DNA of 64,000 nt from Ochotona curzoniae (GCF_017591425.1 NW_024467101.1:9870918-9934917); one strand, 5' to 3'; counted from the first letter of the stretch, positions 1 through 11,127 are shown. Numbers and translations are program-made. The notes: generated by a model not told the origin, from the letters alone.

Positions 1-2016
1 GCCTGGGTGGGCCATCGGGTCTGAAGTTAATATCCATCATTCTTTGCGCTATAGCAAAGAAAGCTCTTGTTGCTGGAGCTAGTATCTCTCCTGGTCAAGT
101 GGTGTTGCCCTTTTGCATAGCTCGATTACAGCACCCTCTCCCACTACCCATCTCAGGATCACCGCCTCCACCTCTTCCCCCCCCCCCCCCCCCCCCCGCA
201 AGCCTAGGAGGATGCAGCAGCCAACAGTCGCAGCATTGGAGGGAAGAATTGCAAAGCCCTGTGCTCAACTTTCCCCGGATGTTCCCTCCCTCTCCCTGGC
301 CATCGCTCCCCGACTTCCTGGCAAGCCTCTGGCTGTTATTTCATCTGGAATTACTGGAATCCCACTGTCTCCTGTCAGCTCCCTCCCCCAGCTCTCCTGC
401 TGATAGGAGACAGGAGAGTCAGGGATGGTTCAAAGAGACAGGGCAGCAAGAGGCAGCCTGAGCTCCTGTGGCCCCAGCACTGCCCGGTGCACACGCACAC
501 ACCACCACATGCACTCACTCACGGGTGTTCTGGTTCACCTGGAAGCTCCTCCTGCCGTCCCCTGTCACTCACTTGGTTTCCTCTCTACCCACCTGACTGC
601 CTGCAAATTACTCATGTATTGTGGTCCTTTGTCTCCCTTCCTGTCTTTCTCTGTCAGTATACTCCGGAGAATAGAATATCACCTATATAGGATGTACCTG
701 TACAGAGTAGCAGGCCAGTGGCCATGGCGACCAGTGCTCCTGGGCTGACAGCTGAGTTCTGGGTTTGGTGCTGCCAACCATAGACCTCCTGCAAGAGCCT
801 CTTCGTGGAGCCAACACAAAGGCAAGGGGCAGGTTAGACCTCACCTGCCGCAGAAGGCACCTTGCTCTACAAAGCACCATTTGCGTCCTTCCTGGGTGTC
901 TGCTTTTTCCATGTGGTCCAACTCCATGCATTCCTTGTTCCCAACCACCACAAGCTCCAGGCCCTCATCCTTGCTGATCTTCTTCCCGAAGATTCAACTA
1001 CACCTACTGGTCACATAGCTGGAATCTCCAACCCATGTATGTCACAGCTTCCATCCTGGTCCCAGGTTGTGGGTAGAGCTTCGTGACTTGGCAACTAGCT
1101 TGGAAGAGACCTTGGAAACCTGTTTCTTGCATTCTCTGGGGTCATTTGCTCTAGAAGAAAGACAGCTGCCGTGTCATGGGCTGGCTCAAGTAACCTTCCA
1201 GGGATGCGTACATGAAAGGCAGCTGAGGCCTCTGCTAGTAGCCGGCCCGCACTTTCCAAGGTGTGTCGGGGAGCCCCCTCGGAGGTGAGTGCTGCATCCG
1301 CTGAGACTTGGGACGAGACCTCAGCCCTAGACACTGTCTAGCCTTACATCCTCACTAAAGACCTTGAATCTGAACTGTGCAGACTGGGCTACTGTATTTT
1401 AGGCAATGCGTTTTTGCAACCCTGGATAGAGTATATTCTGTAAGCCTTTATTCCAATGCCAGGCTCTGTTCTGGCTTCCTGGTTTCTATTTTCCATTTGC
1501 TGACCAGATCCATGAGGACAGGGGCTCTGTCTGCGCTTGCCCAAGGTCCGGTTGATGGGGCTCCCCAAATGAAGTCTGGTGGGAACGGGCGGGGGTCCAG
1601 CCCTTCAGGCTTGGCCTCAGCCACCATCCTCCGTCGTCTCTCGACAGAGCAGGAGAGCTGGCCCCACTCCCTGGGCTGTCTTTCTGCAATTGGCCGCTCA
1701 CACTCTCTGCAACTTTCTGCTCGGTTTTCTTCCTGGCAACCTGACAGAAGGTGGGTTTGGGCAGCTCAATTGGCACCCTGGGGAGGGATGGCTCTACTCG
1801 CCTTCCCCTCTACCCAGTCACAGCAGAAAAATAGCTTCACTTCACAGGAGGAGCAGAAATAGCCTGTCGGAGGGATTCTAATGGTGTGGGCACCACGCAC
1901 TGAAGCGGTGTGCTTTCTCCAAGCAGCTGGGAGTGGCCCCATTCTGACAGCTCACACACATGTGAACCAGCTATGCTTAACCCAGTAGCCACCCTCTTGC
2001 CAAGCCAAGGGTTAAT
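1..2016. other. Gene-free stretch with no assigned repeat
   Basis: No exon, RNA gene or clear transposon is visible here. The longest frame (161 codons, 1377-1862) shows no recognisable domain and overlaps equally open frames on both strands. Around 1500-1560 the words CCATGAGGACAGGGGCTCTG resemble the 3' part of an ancient L2 element, but the match is too short to call. Confidence 0.6.
177..197. repeat. Poly-C tract
   Basis: An uninterrupted run of about 21 C residues is seen. It creates artificial proline-rich frames, and its true length is uncertain because such runs are prone to sequencing error. Confidence 0.9.
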
Positions 2017-2097
2017 TCTCTGTTAATAGCTATCCATACTAATTGGTTTATATTCAAATTAATTGATTACTGATCATATATCTTTATATTCGTGAAT

Positions 2098-2399
2098 TAA
2101 TCCATCCACCCATCCTGCTCTCACATCTGTTCATTCATTCACCCATCTGTCCATTCCTCTTTCCACCCATTCCCTTCTTCCTTCTCTTCACATTTTTCTT
2201 TCTATGTGTTCATCCTTATCTCCACTTACACATCTTTCTATCTATCCTTTTATAGATTAATCCATCTATTCTTCCTTCAACCCACTTCCATCATTTCATA
2301 ATCCTCTGTCTCCTATTTGTCCATACTTTTATCAATTATCCATTCGTGTACCCATCCATCATCCATCCATCCTTCCATTCATCCACCATTCATCCATGT
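2098..2399. repeat. Degenerate CCAT/TCAT tetranucleotide low-complexity region
   Basis: Imperfect ATCC, ATTC and TCAT words recur for about 300 bp (for example CATCCATCCATCC near 2365). This indicates an old, decayed tetranucleotide microsatellite. The 80 bp before it (2017-2097) are AT-rich with several TTAAT/ATTAAT words. Confidence 0.7.
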
Positions 2400-4136
2400 G
2401 CCCAACATTATCCCATTTAGCAGTCTCTCAACTATCCTATATTTGTCTATATTCTTTCATTTCACCGGAACCTACAAGTGCTCTTGATGAATGGCCTTCA
2501 CAGCAGGCAGCCCTCCATGGACAGAATGCATGGGCTCTGGGCTATGACAGGTGGAACCTAAGGGTAGAGTTCTTACCTTGAGTTTCATCAGGTCATGGAA
2601 TCACACATGCTTAAACATCATCTCCCATCCCACTCCTGAAACTTCAGATTTCTAGAGTTAAGTAAGAGTTCTGAGGTCCTGCTGGACCCTGGATCCTGTG
2701 CTGGTGACCTCAGGCCATTTACTTTGATTCTCTGAACCTGTACTTTCTCCCTGGAGAGTGGAACTTGCAGATGTGCTTTCAAGGTCATCTGTCTTGGGGG
2801 AATAAGACTGGGGATCCATGGGGCCTGGCAGAGGCTGGCTGTTGTCTTTCTAGAAGGATGGTGTGAGTCAGCAGGGGAGTAAGTCCAGGATTTTGCCCAA
2901 AATTGGTGGGGTGGAGGCAATCACAGGCGGATCCTGTTTTTCCAGCGCACTGAGTCACAGTGGCTGGCAAGGTGGCTGGGAAGGGGAGAGGATCCCTCCT
3001 GCCGGCTGACACCTTCACCATGTTCTTTCTACTCCACTCTGATTTATAATGCACCCTCTGGCGTCGTGCCCTTGACTCCGCTTGGGGTTCTTCCTGCACC
3101 CCACTCTCAGCCATAGCCTCAGCATCAGAACAGGGAGAACTTTCAGGGCTGGCCTCAGTCTTTTCTATCTGCAAAGTGGTGCTGTCTTCAGACCCCTTGG
3201 GTTATGTGCCTGTGTCATGCTTGGGTTGCAGGAACCTTCTGGGAAGGCTGAACAGGTGCAGAGGCAAGCTTTCCAAGCTCAGATGGGAGAGCTTGGCCCA
3301 GGTTGGCCAAGGAAGTTTGGGGGTAGAGGAGGTAGCCAGGCTGGAGGGCTGGCAGCAGGAGATTGTTCAGGCTGAGGTTGGAGCTGGGGCTGAGACTAGA
3401 GGAGGCATGCAAAGGGGAACCCTGGTCACAGCTCCAGGTGGACCCAGTCCTTGAACTTGGCTTTGGCCATTGACCTCGAGATGTTTGGAGAAGGAGGGCT
3501 GCCCAAGGCACTGCCAGGATCTCAAGATGTGGTTTCATCGCTGTGGATCTGTGCAGAGAAAAAGCCTTCTAGCGCTTTCTGGCTGGGTCTTGGAGCTCAG
3601 TTCACCCGAGGAGAAATACTTGGACGCTGAGAATGCATGAAGTCATTTGTGGGTTCCCGCTCTCCCTCCTCTTCCACTTGCATTTGCTTGCTCCCTGCAG
3701 GGTTGCCTGACAGCAGCCAGCCTTGAATTTGATGCTGTTCCCTGGGCAGCAAGGACTCAAGGCCGCCCACCGCAGGCTGCGCATAGAGCTGGTGAGCCAC
3801 TGCTGTGGACATTGACACTGACCAAATGCTGGAGTCTCTCTCGGAGTCTCTAGGGGTTGTGAGACATGTGGTAGCAGGGATCCCAGAAACACCGGCAGAC
3901 TCTGCACCATCATGGCATTCAGGATAGCTCAGAGAAAGTCGAAGGATGACTTTGCGCCAACATGGCTCAAAAGAAGAATGATTTTGAGCTCAACACGGCT
4001 CCAGGCAACATGGCAAAGTGAGTGAACCCCAGCGTCCCCAATCCCGAGCAGGGCTGGCTGACTGTGTCTTGGACCTGTCATTACAGTTCTTGCGCATTTC
4101 TTGTTTCCTTGTCATTTGTTGAATCAATTGTTCCTA
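2400..4136. other. Gene-free stretch with weak MIR-like traces
   Basis: No coding or RNA gene is supported. The segment near 2705-2765 (GGCCATTTACTTTGATTCTCTGAACCTGTACTTTC, read in pieces) has the layout of a decayed MIR core. The rest is unclassified sequence of mixed GC content with overlapping non-specific frames. Confidence 0.55.
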
Positions 4137-4258
4137 GGGTTGCCAGATTTACCCAGTAAAAGCCCATGGGACCCAGCTGGATTTGAGTTTCAGATACATG
4201 ATGAATCCCATTGTATAGTGTAAGAACAGGACAGCCCAGGCAATATTTAGGACATATT
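4137..4258 (+). mobile_element. Ancient palindromic MITE-like DNA transposon, left half
   Basis: The block begins GGGTTGCCAGATTTACCCAG and continues with TTTGAGTTTCAGATA and CAATATTTAGGACAT. These match my memory of a mammalian palindromic DNA-transposon fossil whose ends read GTTGCCAGAT. The mirrored right half is missing, because a SINE head begins at about 4259. I do not assign a subfamily name. Long inactive. Confidence 0.5.
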
Positions 4259-4492
4259 GGGGTGGTGTTGTGCAGTGGAGCAAGCTATCACTTGCCATGC
4301 CAGTATCAGTTCATGCCTTGGCTCCTCCACTTACCACCCAGCTTCTTATTACTTAACCTAGAAAAGCATCAGAAGGACATGAGCCCCTTTACCTCACCGT
4401 CGAGGGAATGAATCCGTAGATGAAAGATTGTCTCTGACTCTCTTTCTCTCTGTAACAGCTTCAAATAAGTAAATCTTAACAAAACAAAAACC
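4259..4492 (+). mobile_element. Lagomorph C-type SINE
   Basis: The copy has a tRNA-like head (GTTGTGCAGTGGAGCAAGC), a body with CTCCACTTACCACCCAGCTTC, a CT-rich stretch and a tail TCAAATAAGTAAATCTTAACA followed by A-rich sequence. The layout is typical of the tRNA-derived SINE family of rabbits and pikas. It is diverged, so an old copy, and it abuts the MITE fragment on its left. Confidence 0.8.
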
Positions 4493-4494
4493 AT

Positions 4495-4625
4495 TCAGCA
4501 TTTATTAGCAGCTGTGATGTCCTAGGCATGTCCTTGCCTGGCTTAACTCTCACCACTCAGTGTGGACATGTCACGGTCGCTGCGTTCCCGCTAAGACACA
4601 TGGCAGTTAATGAATTTAAACATGA
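4495..4625 (+). repeat. MIR-like remnant
   Basis: CATTTATTAGCAGCTGTGAT, CCTAGGCA and CTTAACTCTCACCAC follow the order of the MIR consensus (a short ancient tRNA-SINE shared by mammals). The piece is short and decayed, so the call is tentative. Confidence 0.4.
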
Positions 4626-4630
4626 TTGAA

Positions 4631-4919
4631 GTTGAGGCCCAGTGGTGACAGCATTGGGCACTTCGAGGATGCTGCTTGAGGTCCTAGGTTTGAGTCCCGA
4701 CTCTGCTTCTCATCCAGCTTCCTGCTGGTGCGCACACTGGGAGGCAGCAGAGAGCGGTTGATGTCCTTAAGTCCCTACCACCCACAGTTCCCACTTCTCG
4801 GCTTCTTCCTGACACAGTCCTATCCAATGTGATGCTTTAGGGGAATGGACCAGCAAATGGGAGCTTTTGTTGTCTCTGTCTCCTCTCGCTCTCAAATAAA
4901 TACACAAAGAACTAAATAC
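4631..4919 (+). mobile_element. Lagomorph C-type SINE
   Basis: The head (GAGGCCCAGTGGTGACAGC), the B-box-like GGTTTGAGTCCCGACTCTGC, the body GCTTCCTGCTGGTGCG, the GGGAATGGACCAGCAAATGG block and the CTCAAATAAATACA tail are in canonical order. Divergence is high. No target-site duplication could be read with confidence. Confidence 0.8.
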
Positions 4920-5039
4920 GTTGGTTGGGGAGAAAAACGAAAAGGTTGTGTCCTGGGCCCTTAGCAGATAGGATAGTTCCATGTGCCCTGCTGGCCTCAC
5001 CCTTGGAAACTCAGCACAGTTACGCCACTGTTGCTGTCT

Positions 5040-5145
5040 TTCCCATTTTGCAAGCAGGGAACAGGGTCCAAGATCACTCTCTCACCCAAAGTCCCATGGT
5101 TCTTGGGGACTGAACGTGGCTTCAAACCCGGCCAGGCCACTGTTG
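5040..5145 (+). repeat. MIR remnant
   Basis: CCCATTTTGCAAGCAGGGAA, GGTCCAAGATCACTCTCTCA and GGCTTCAAACCCGGCCAGG reproduce the MIR order: core, CCAAGGTCACACAGC and then GATTCAAACCC. The fossil is decayed but recognisable. Confidence 0.6.
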
Positions 5146-6191
5146 GGCTTAAGACCCTTTTGGCTCCATTCCTGCCCTAGGCTGGAAGGAGGGCCACTGG
5201 CAAGTGTGTCCCCAGAGGGTAGAACACAAGATCCTGCGACTGTGCAAAGCAAGGCATGATACCAACATCCTTCCATCATCCCTGGGGGCCAGCGCTTCAT
5301 GGCTCTTACTGCAGATGGGAGCTGAGACCTCCCTGGGGGTGCTCATGCCCTGGCAAATGCTCTCAGCATTCCAGAAAAAAAAAAAAAACATCTGGCAGGT
5401 GAGGGGCAGGTGGGGGGCAGGGGGAGTGCCTTGCAATGACTCCAGGCACATAGGGTGAGATGAACAGGTGAAATCCTAGCAGCCGCTCCTGCCTCCCATG
5501 CCTGTCTGAGTCACTCTGGAGGTCATCCCTTACCCCAGCTGCAGACGGCAGCTGCCTACAGACGCAGGAATGAGGCAGGATGGCTTTTGCCATCCTGACT
5601 TCTAGCTTTGGATTCATTTCAGCCCCAGCTGTAGCAGGGGTTTGAGGACTGAACCAGCAGATGGACACATTCATGTTCTTGCTCTCTTTTCCAAAACAAA
5701 AGAGCAGCTTTCTGCTAAAACAACAGTGACCGGCACGACAGTGATGATGCTGATGCAACAACAGGGGCATAAGCTGACTCATTGGACTCTCAGGTCAAGC
5801 AATTGGTCCCCAAGCTGTCCAGAGATGTACCTTGGCCCTCCCTCAGCCCTGAGCTGGGTGTGGGGTGACCATCTGGGCCCCAGGGGCTGGTGCCACCAGA
5901 AGAGGACACTGTGTGTCCTTCAAGGCAGTTGACCTTGCAGAGGCTAAGGCGCTAATGGCAGAGGCAGCAGAGTCATAAAGCATGCCAATGTCCACCAGTG
6001 GCAGTGGCACTGGGTAAATGCAAGGCCTGTTGGGCAACGGCTCTCGGCTGTGATGATTTGGTATCTGAACAAAGACGTCGAAGAAAAAAAAGGTAGGGGG
6101 AGAGATTCTCTTGGGTGAAAATACTCTGAGGGTTGAGCTGGATGTCCATGTCCTCCTTGGAAAAAAGGTGAGAGTCAGGAGTTAGGTCATT
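5146..6191. other. Gene-free stretch
   Basis: I see no repeat family or gene signal apart from an A-run at 5376-5389. Both strands carry overlapping short frames, which is typical of GC-rich noncoding DNA. Confidence 0.55.
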
Positions 6192-6385
6192 ACTTTGAGC
6201 ACCTGCCAGATACTCTCAGTCTTGCCCTGGCTCATCGCACTCGTGGTATCTCCCTAACCCAGTCACTGAAGAAGAAAGATCATTAAAATCATTCTTAAGC
6301 TCCATTTCTGAGATGAGGAAGTTGAGGCTCAGAGAGCAAAAGTAACTTGCCTAGGGCCACATAGCAAAAGAAGAACTCAGCTCCG
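6192..6385 (+). repeat. MIR element, well preserved
   Basis: The block runs from TTGAGCACCTGCCAGATACT through CCATTTCTGAGATGAGGAAG and TTGAGGCTCAGAGAGC to AACTTGCCTAGGGCCACATAGC. That is the full central MIR consensus order, and it is one of the clearest MIR copies in the window. Confidence 0.8.
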
Positions 6386-6954
6386 AGCTCAGCCATTGGC
6401 AGTCACTTCTCTCTCTCCAGCACAGGCTGCAGTACTTACGGTTTCTGAGGTGACAGGGGTATAGAAGATGTGCTGGGAGGCACGGAAGCTCAGCCTACAG
6501 CCTTTGGAATCACAGGGTAGGGCTGTTGTTGGTGATGTCCATGTGTGGGGACTCAGTGTTCTTGTCTCTAAAATGGGAACAAACAATAAATGCAACCGGG
6601 GTTCTTCTAAGCCCTGATTTGTCAGCCACTCACTGATGTGTCCACCTTTTTCCATCTCTCCTAAGAGGATTCAAAAAGTGCAGGGGACTCTGGGACATAG
6701 GGAAAAGCAGTTTCCAGGAGTGTACAGATAGGAGAGGGCAGTTGAGGCTTGCTGCCGAATTTACACAGTCTCGTCTCCAAACCCCGCCGGAGGCCTCCTG
6801 CTTCCCAAGTGTCCCTGAGAAAGTGGTCCACAGCCTGGAGCATGTGTGGCAACTGACCTCTCCTTCCTGTTACCCCACGGTGCCCTGGGCTCTCCCCATT
6901 TGGCACAGAAAGACCTGCCTTCAGCATTGTCCTTGCAGCCTCCTGCGGAAGCCT
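6386..6954. other. Gene-free stretch
   Basis: No gene or confident repeat is seen. CTCAGTGTTCTTGTCTCTAA followed by AATGGG near 6550 resembles the reverse-type end of a MIR (CAGTTTCCTCATCTGTAAAATGGG), but it is isolated. Confidence 0.5.
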
Positions 6955-7130
6955 GGCTCCCAGCCTGGCCATTTCACAGATGAGAACACAGAGGCTGGTG
7001 GCACCCCCAGAGAGCCCAGGCTGCAGGCCAGCTTTGCTTAGGTCCATCCACCAGCGGCAGAGCTAGAAAACATGAACTTGTTCCTGCAAAACTCTGGATT
7101 TGAACTTGGACACCAGAGTCCTAGCAGCTC
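6955..7130 (+). repeat. MIR-like remnant
   Basis: CCATTTCACAGATGAGAACA, GAGGCTGG and then GGATTTGAACTTGGACACC lie in MIR order with an expanded middle. Tentative. Confidence 0.5.
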
Positions 7131-7225
7131 CTGGCCTTGCTTGCTTCCCTTGTCTGCTGAACCCCGACTGCAGTCCCTGCTCCTAACAGCCTCTTCCTGG
7201 GTTGGGGAGTGGACTGGGGGGAAGA

Positions 7226-7266
7226 GCACACACGTGTACACACACACACACACACACACACACACC
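7226..7266. repeat. (CA)n microsatellite
   Basis: A CA repeat with one CACGTGTA interruption near its start has about 14 pure units at its right end. It is followed directly by C-rich sequence. Confidence 0.95.
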
Positions 7267-7467
7267 CCCGCCGGCTGCTGCAGCCTTGCAGCCCGGCAGG
7301 AAGTCATTTGTCTGCTCCAGCAAAAGAAAGCAAGAGCCCCAGCGACTTCATGGTGCACAAGGGGCCCAGTTTTCTGGGTCAGGGACAGGGGTGCGGTGGA
7401 GGGGAGATGCGTGACTCTCCCCTCTCTCTTCCCCCACCCCGCTCCCATCCTCCCGCCCCATGCACGC

Positions 7468-7645
7468 ACAGCGCTTGGCAGCCGAGGAGACACAAGTTCC
7501 TGAAGACTTGTTATTTTAACAGAGCCAGCGTCGACGTGGCCAAAGGCAGCGGGCGACTCTGAAGGCGTTTCCAAGAAAGCGGCTGTTTCTCCGGGCTTAT
7601 TATTTCAGACTCAAGTTCAGGGAGGGGGCCTGTTTTGCACAACTC
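7468..7645. promoter_or_regulatory. Candidate conserved noncoding element
   Basis: This is repeat-free sequence with retained CpGs (GCGTCGACGTGGCC, GCGGGCGACTC) next to AT-rich motif words (TTGTTATTTTAACAG, GCTTATTATTTCAG). That combination is usual for constrained noncoding DNA. The antisense strand is open for over 150 codons, but with proline- and serine-rich composition and no known domain. Enhancer identity is inferred; conservation cannot be seen from one sequence. Confidence 0.4.
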
Positions 7646-7987
7646 GTGTTTCTGGAAAAACAGGACCTTGGAAAAGAAGCTGGCCCTGGGCCGGCAGGAT
7701 GTGCAGTGCTGGGAGTGGGAAGGAGGGGTGGGCTGCTCGCCCCGAGGGGGAGGAGGAGGAAGGGCTGAGAGAGGGGGAGATACCCCCCTTTCACACTCCT
7801 CAGGAGCTTGGCGCCCACCCAACAAACGCACCCAAACCGGCCTCTGTCCCCAGGGGAGGGTGGGAGATGGAGCCAAGCCTCCATTGTGACTGGCTTTTGT
7901 GCAGTGCGGCTGAGGGAAGGTGTAACCCCAGCTTACCATGTCTCCGTTTTCCCACCGGGAACAGGAGCTGTGAACATCGACCTGTGA

Positions 7988-8226
7988 GGGAAGCCGCTGC
8001 CTGCCTCTCTGTGCTCTCATATGGCAGTGGCCATGGAGTTCCGGCTGCCCTACTTCTGATCCAGCTCCCTGGCTCATGCGCCTGAGAAAACCCATGAAAG
8101 GTGGGCTCCAGGACCCACATGGGACACAGCTCCTCGCAGCTTCTGGGGAGTGAAGCAGGAGGTGGAAGATTCTCTCTCTCTCTCTCTCTCTCAGTTTCTT
8201 TCTGACTTCCAATAACTTTTTTTTTG
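7988..8226 (+). mobile_element. Lagomorph C-type SINE with (TC)n
   Basis: The copy is diverged: a decayed head (GAAGCCGCTGCCTGCC), then CTACTTCTGATCCAGCTCCC, GGAGTGAAGCAGGAGGTGGAA, a (TC)n run at 8169-8192 and a final T-rich end. The AATAAA-like tail is poorly kept. Confidence 0.7.
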
Positions 8227-8934
8227 TGGATGGCTGAGTGCCTGTCTATCCCTCCATTCTCCTCAGACATTCTTCTGCCCCTCACTCACCAAGGTCCAGC
8301 CTGGATCACCTTGACCTTCAGTCCTTAGGATCCATGGGACTCCCAGCCTTTGATTTTTCCTCCTGCCTGCAGTCCCGCCCCCTAGCTCTAAATGTGCCCC
8401 AGCCTCATCCTCCAGGTGCCTCACCCTCCAGGTGCCGCCTGAATACCCCTAGTGGGGGCTGCAGTTGGAAGAGATGCCCTCGGCTCTGTCTGCCGACTCC
8501 AAGGCTGGGAGCCTGGGGCACTGCGTCTTCCTGGGTTGTTTTGGTATCTTCGGGGACCCTAGGTGTGGGATGAGAGCAGTCTGTCCTCACGCGACAAGCC
8601 AGCCAGCCAGGTGGACACTCATGATTTCCTCGAACACTTTCTTGTCTGTTGATCAACAAAGGCTGTGACGTTCAAAGAAAAAACTGGTTTAGGAAGACCG
8701 GTCATCTCATCTCACCCTCCTTTCTCCCTCAGGGTTCATGCCTGCTGAAGTCATGGAGCAGGGGTCTCTTTGAGGATATCCCTGTCAGACTTGTCCCCCC
8801 TAGGTTATCACCAGCCCTCCCAGCTCTCCCAAACCTATCTTGCTTCCTTTCTGGGACCCACCATCACTGTCTGAATCCCAGAGGTGCCTCATCAGCACCG
8901 GTCACATGTCCCGGTGACTGTCAAGTGTCTCCTG
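8227..8934. other. Gene-free stretch
   Basis: No repeat family or gene was recognised. A C-rich, T-rich segment at 8270-8460 gives proline-rich frames without coding signature. The stretch leads into the CpG-rich candidate regulatory element at 8935. Confidence 0.5.
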
Positions 8935-9290
8935 CCTTAGAGCGCCTCTGGCTCCGGACTTTGTTTTATGGGGTTTGGCTGTCTGGGGGCTGCTGCCGCC
9001 GCCGGTTCCATCCGTCAGCCCAGGATCGCTCCAACACTAATGCTGAATTTATAGAAGTGGTTAAACAAAGTGTTGACAATATGGACGGCGTGTTTCTGAT
9101 TAACACGGCGATTCCAGGGGAAGCTGCCAACTGCGGGGAAGTCGGTAAAACACGGCTGCGATTTCCCAGGCTCGGCGCGCCGGGGGTTTGACATCGCAGG
9201 ATTAACAGATGTTGCGGCAGGAATTTGCGTTTGGAGGCAATGCGAGGACCTACGCAAACCGGAGTGGAGCTTTTCCGTTCTCTTCACTCT
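8935..9290. promoter_or_regulatory. Candidate conserved noncoding element with intact CpGs
   Basis: The block keeps many CpGs (GCCGCCGCCGG at 8994, GGCGCGCC at 9174, TTTGCG and CTACGCAAACCGG near 9225-9262) and has AT-rich factor words: AATTTATAGAAG, AACAAAG at 9064-9070 (SOX/TCF-like), TGATTAACACGG and GGATTAA at 9199-9205 (bicoid-class-like). No repeat is present. A forward frame across 9024-9144 reads as ordinary protein-like sequence and is flanked by plausible splice signals (CAG before 9024, GTAAAA after 9144). A cryptic exon is therefore an alternative to a pure enhancer. Confidence 0.5.
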
Positions 9291-9435
9291 CTTGGGGGCG
9301 ATTAAATCTGAACCCTCACCCAGCCTGTGCTGAACTTCTACTGGGAGCTTCCGTCTGCTGCAACAGGGCTCCCCAAATCCTGTCCTTACCTTGTCCACTA
9401 GTCCTCCAGCCCCAATGTGGACGGTCACATCAGCT

Positions 9436-9498
9436 GACATTGACTCAATCCTTGCTGGGTACCAGTTGCTTTCCAATCATCTCATGGTGTAGGGTCGG
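9436..9498 (+). repeat. MIR remnant, left part, split by a SINE
   Basis: CATTGACTCAATCCTTGCTG, GGTACCAGTTGC and CAATCATCTCATGG fit the MIR 5' half. The element resumes at 9798 after a SINE insertion flanked by the 8-bp duplication TGATTATC. Confidence 0.55.
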
Positions 9499-9506
9499 TG
9501 ATTATC

Positions 9507-9797
9507 TTAAAGATGTATTTATTATTTGAAAGGCAGAGTTACAGAGAGAAGAGACATCTTCCAACTGCTGGTTCTGTCCTCTCCAGCTGGCTGCAACAGC
9601 CAGCACTGGGCCAGGCCAAAGCCTAAAGCACGAGGATTCTTCCAGGTCTCTCAGGGGTACAGGGATCCAGCCACTTGGGTCTTCTATGGCTGCTTGCTCG
9701 GGTGACTCAACATGAAGAGAGATCAGAAGTGGAGCAGCCAGGACTTGAACCAATGCAGCTGGCCAATGGTTTTACCCGCAATATTGCAACGCTGCCC
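9507..9797 (-). mobile_element. Lagomorph C-type SINE inserted in a MIR
   Basis: Read on the minus strand this is a full copy: the tail complement TTAAAGATGTATTTATTATT, GAAAGGCAGAGTTACAGAGA, a mid-body, GATCAGAAGTGGAGCAGCCA and the tRNA-like head complement GGTTTTACCCGC. TGATTATC lies on both sides (9499-9506 and 9798-9805). This is an eight-base target-site duplication inside an older MIR. Confidence 0.9.
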
Positions 9798-9827
9798 TGA
9801 TTATCCGCATTTTGAAAACAACTTTGT
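9798..9827 (+). repeat. MIR remnant, right part
   Basis: TGATTATCCGCATTTTGAAA continues the MIR consensus (ATTATCCCCATTTTACAGA) interrupted at 9498. It is then cut by a second SINE starting near 9828. Confidence 0.5.
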
Positions 9828-10108
9828 AGAGGCAGGTGCCTGCCACTAGATCTCTGGTTAGGATGTGATCCCATCAGAGCACCTGCTGCTGGTACAGCCC
9901 CTGAGAGGCAGCAGTGATGATGGTTCAGGAAGCACGGATCCTGCCAATGATGCAAGAGACTCGGATCAGGTTCCTGGCTCCTAGCTTCAGCTTCCCCTGG
10001 GCCACTTGCAGAGTGAACCGGAAGAGAGAAGATCCCTTTGTATCTCTTCTCTCTGTAACTCCATCCTGCAAGTAAATCAATAAATCATTCAAAAATTATT
10101 TTTTTTTT
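9828..10108 (+). mobile_element. Lagomorph C-type SINE
   Basis: The head is decayed. The body GAGAGGCAGCAGTGATGATG, CTGGCTCCTAGCTTCAGC, AGTGAACCGGAAGAGAGAAG and the tail AAGTAAATCAATAAATCATT with a T-run are in canonical order. It belongs to the subfamily with a GGCAGCAG body rather than GGGAAAGCAGT. Confidence 0.75.
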
Positions 10109-11127
10109 GGCCCCCGTTGAGTATTTATCTGTCCCCAGAAGCATCTGTTTATCAAGCGCAGCTTCCCTAGAACTGAGAGAGGCACGAGGCTCTGAGCTGA
10201 ACCCTGGAGAGCAGAGCTAAGTCTGCCTTCCAGCAGAGCCTGATGGCTGGTGCTGGCCAAGGCACAGCGCTGGGCTATGAGAGCCAGTGTTGCTCTGCGT
10301 GGGAGCGAGCGAGTGGTGTGAGAGCACAGGGTCCACAGGGAGGCTCTGACCTGATGTAGAGCAGCAGCTCCTTTCTCCATCTGGATGCATACACAGCACA
10401 CCGGGCGGCCCCACACTCCCACCTGTGGCTACACTTCCTCCACACCCCTCTTCATGCTTGTTCTGCATTTGACTTCCTCCCTCTGATGGCCTGCTACTCC
10501 CCATAAAACTCAATTTCTTTGTGTTTTCAATTCAATTAAGGGCCAATAATTCTGCCCACCAGGCCAGACGCTGCAAGTGCACTCAATAACCTAGTTGTGG
10601 CTTACGAGGGGGCTGCATGCCAGGAGGGTCTCCCTGCCCCTGGAGGATTGGAGGGTGGGGGTTAGATGAGAGGGAAAAAAAACCCTATGATGGAGGCAGT
10701 TTCCCTACAGCGGCCTCTCTCTGAGCCCCAGTGTCCCCTTCTGTCACACGGATCATGCTCTGATGCGAGTGCACTTCTTGCCTTCACTCAGGCTTGCTGG
10801 ACACTAATTTACTGATCCACTCCAAGCAGACCACATTCACTGACCCTTTCAGGAAGGCTGCCTGGAGGAAGTTGTTCTGAAATGTTTGCACAGGTGTGCA
10901 AAGACATTCCTTCCAAAATGTCTGTCCCTGGGTGGAGTGGGGCGGGGTGACACAGAGGGGCAGGTGGAGGGTGTAGGGGAGGGTTTGATGATGTACTCTG
11001 TGTTATTGTTGAACTTGGGAATGCCTTTCAGCTGTGTACAGAAATGGGGTCATGGAAGGATGGCACAAACACACTCTGTGTTGGAAATGGTAGAGGTATT
11101 CTCTGTAACTGTGCATAGACACATGTA
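10109..11127. other. Gene-free stretch with a small candidate regulatory block
   Basis: Unclassified sequence. At 10495-10600 lies an AT-rich, repeat-free block (TTCAATTCAATTAAGGGCCA) with the inverted NKX2-like pair GCAAGTGCACTCAA at 10573-10586. The remainder shows no gene signal. Confidence 0.5.

Noticed and set aside
7511..8212. Minus-strand frame of 233 codons, the longest in the window
   Set aside because: It runs from a SINE with a GA-rich (Arg-Glu repeat) start into the candidate noncoding element; composition is low-complexity and no domain is recognisable.
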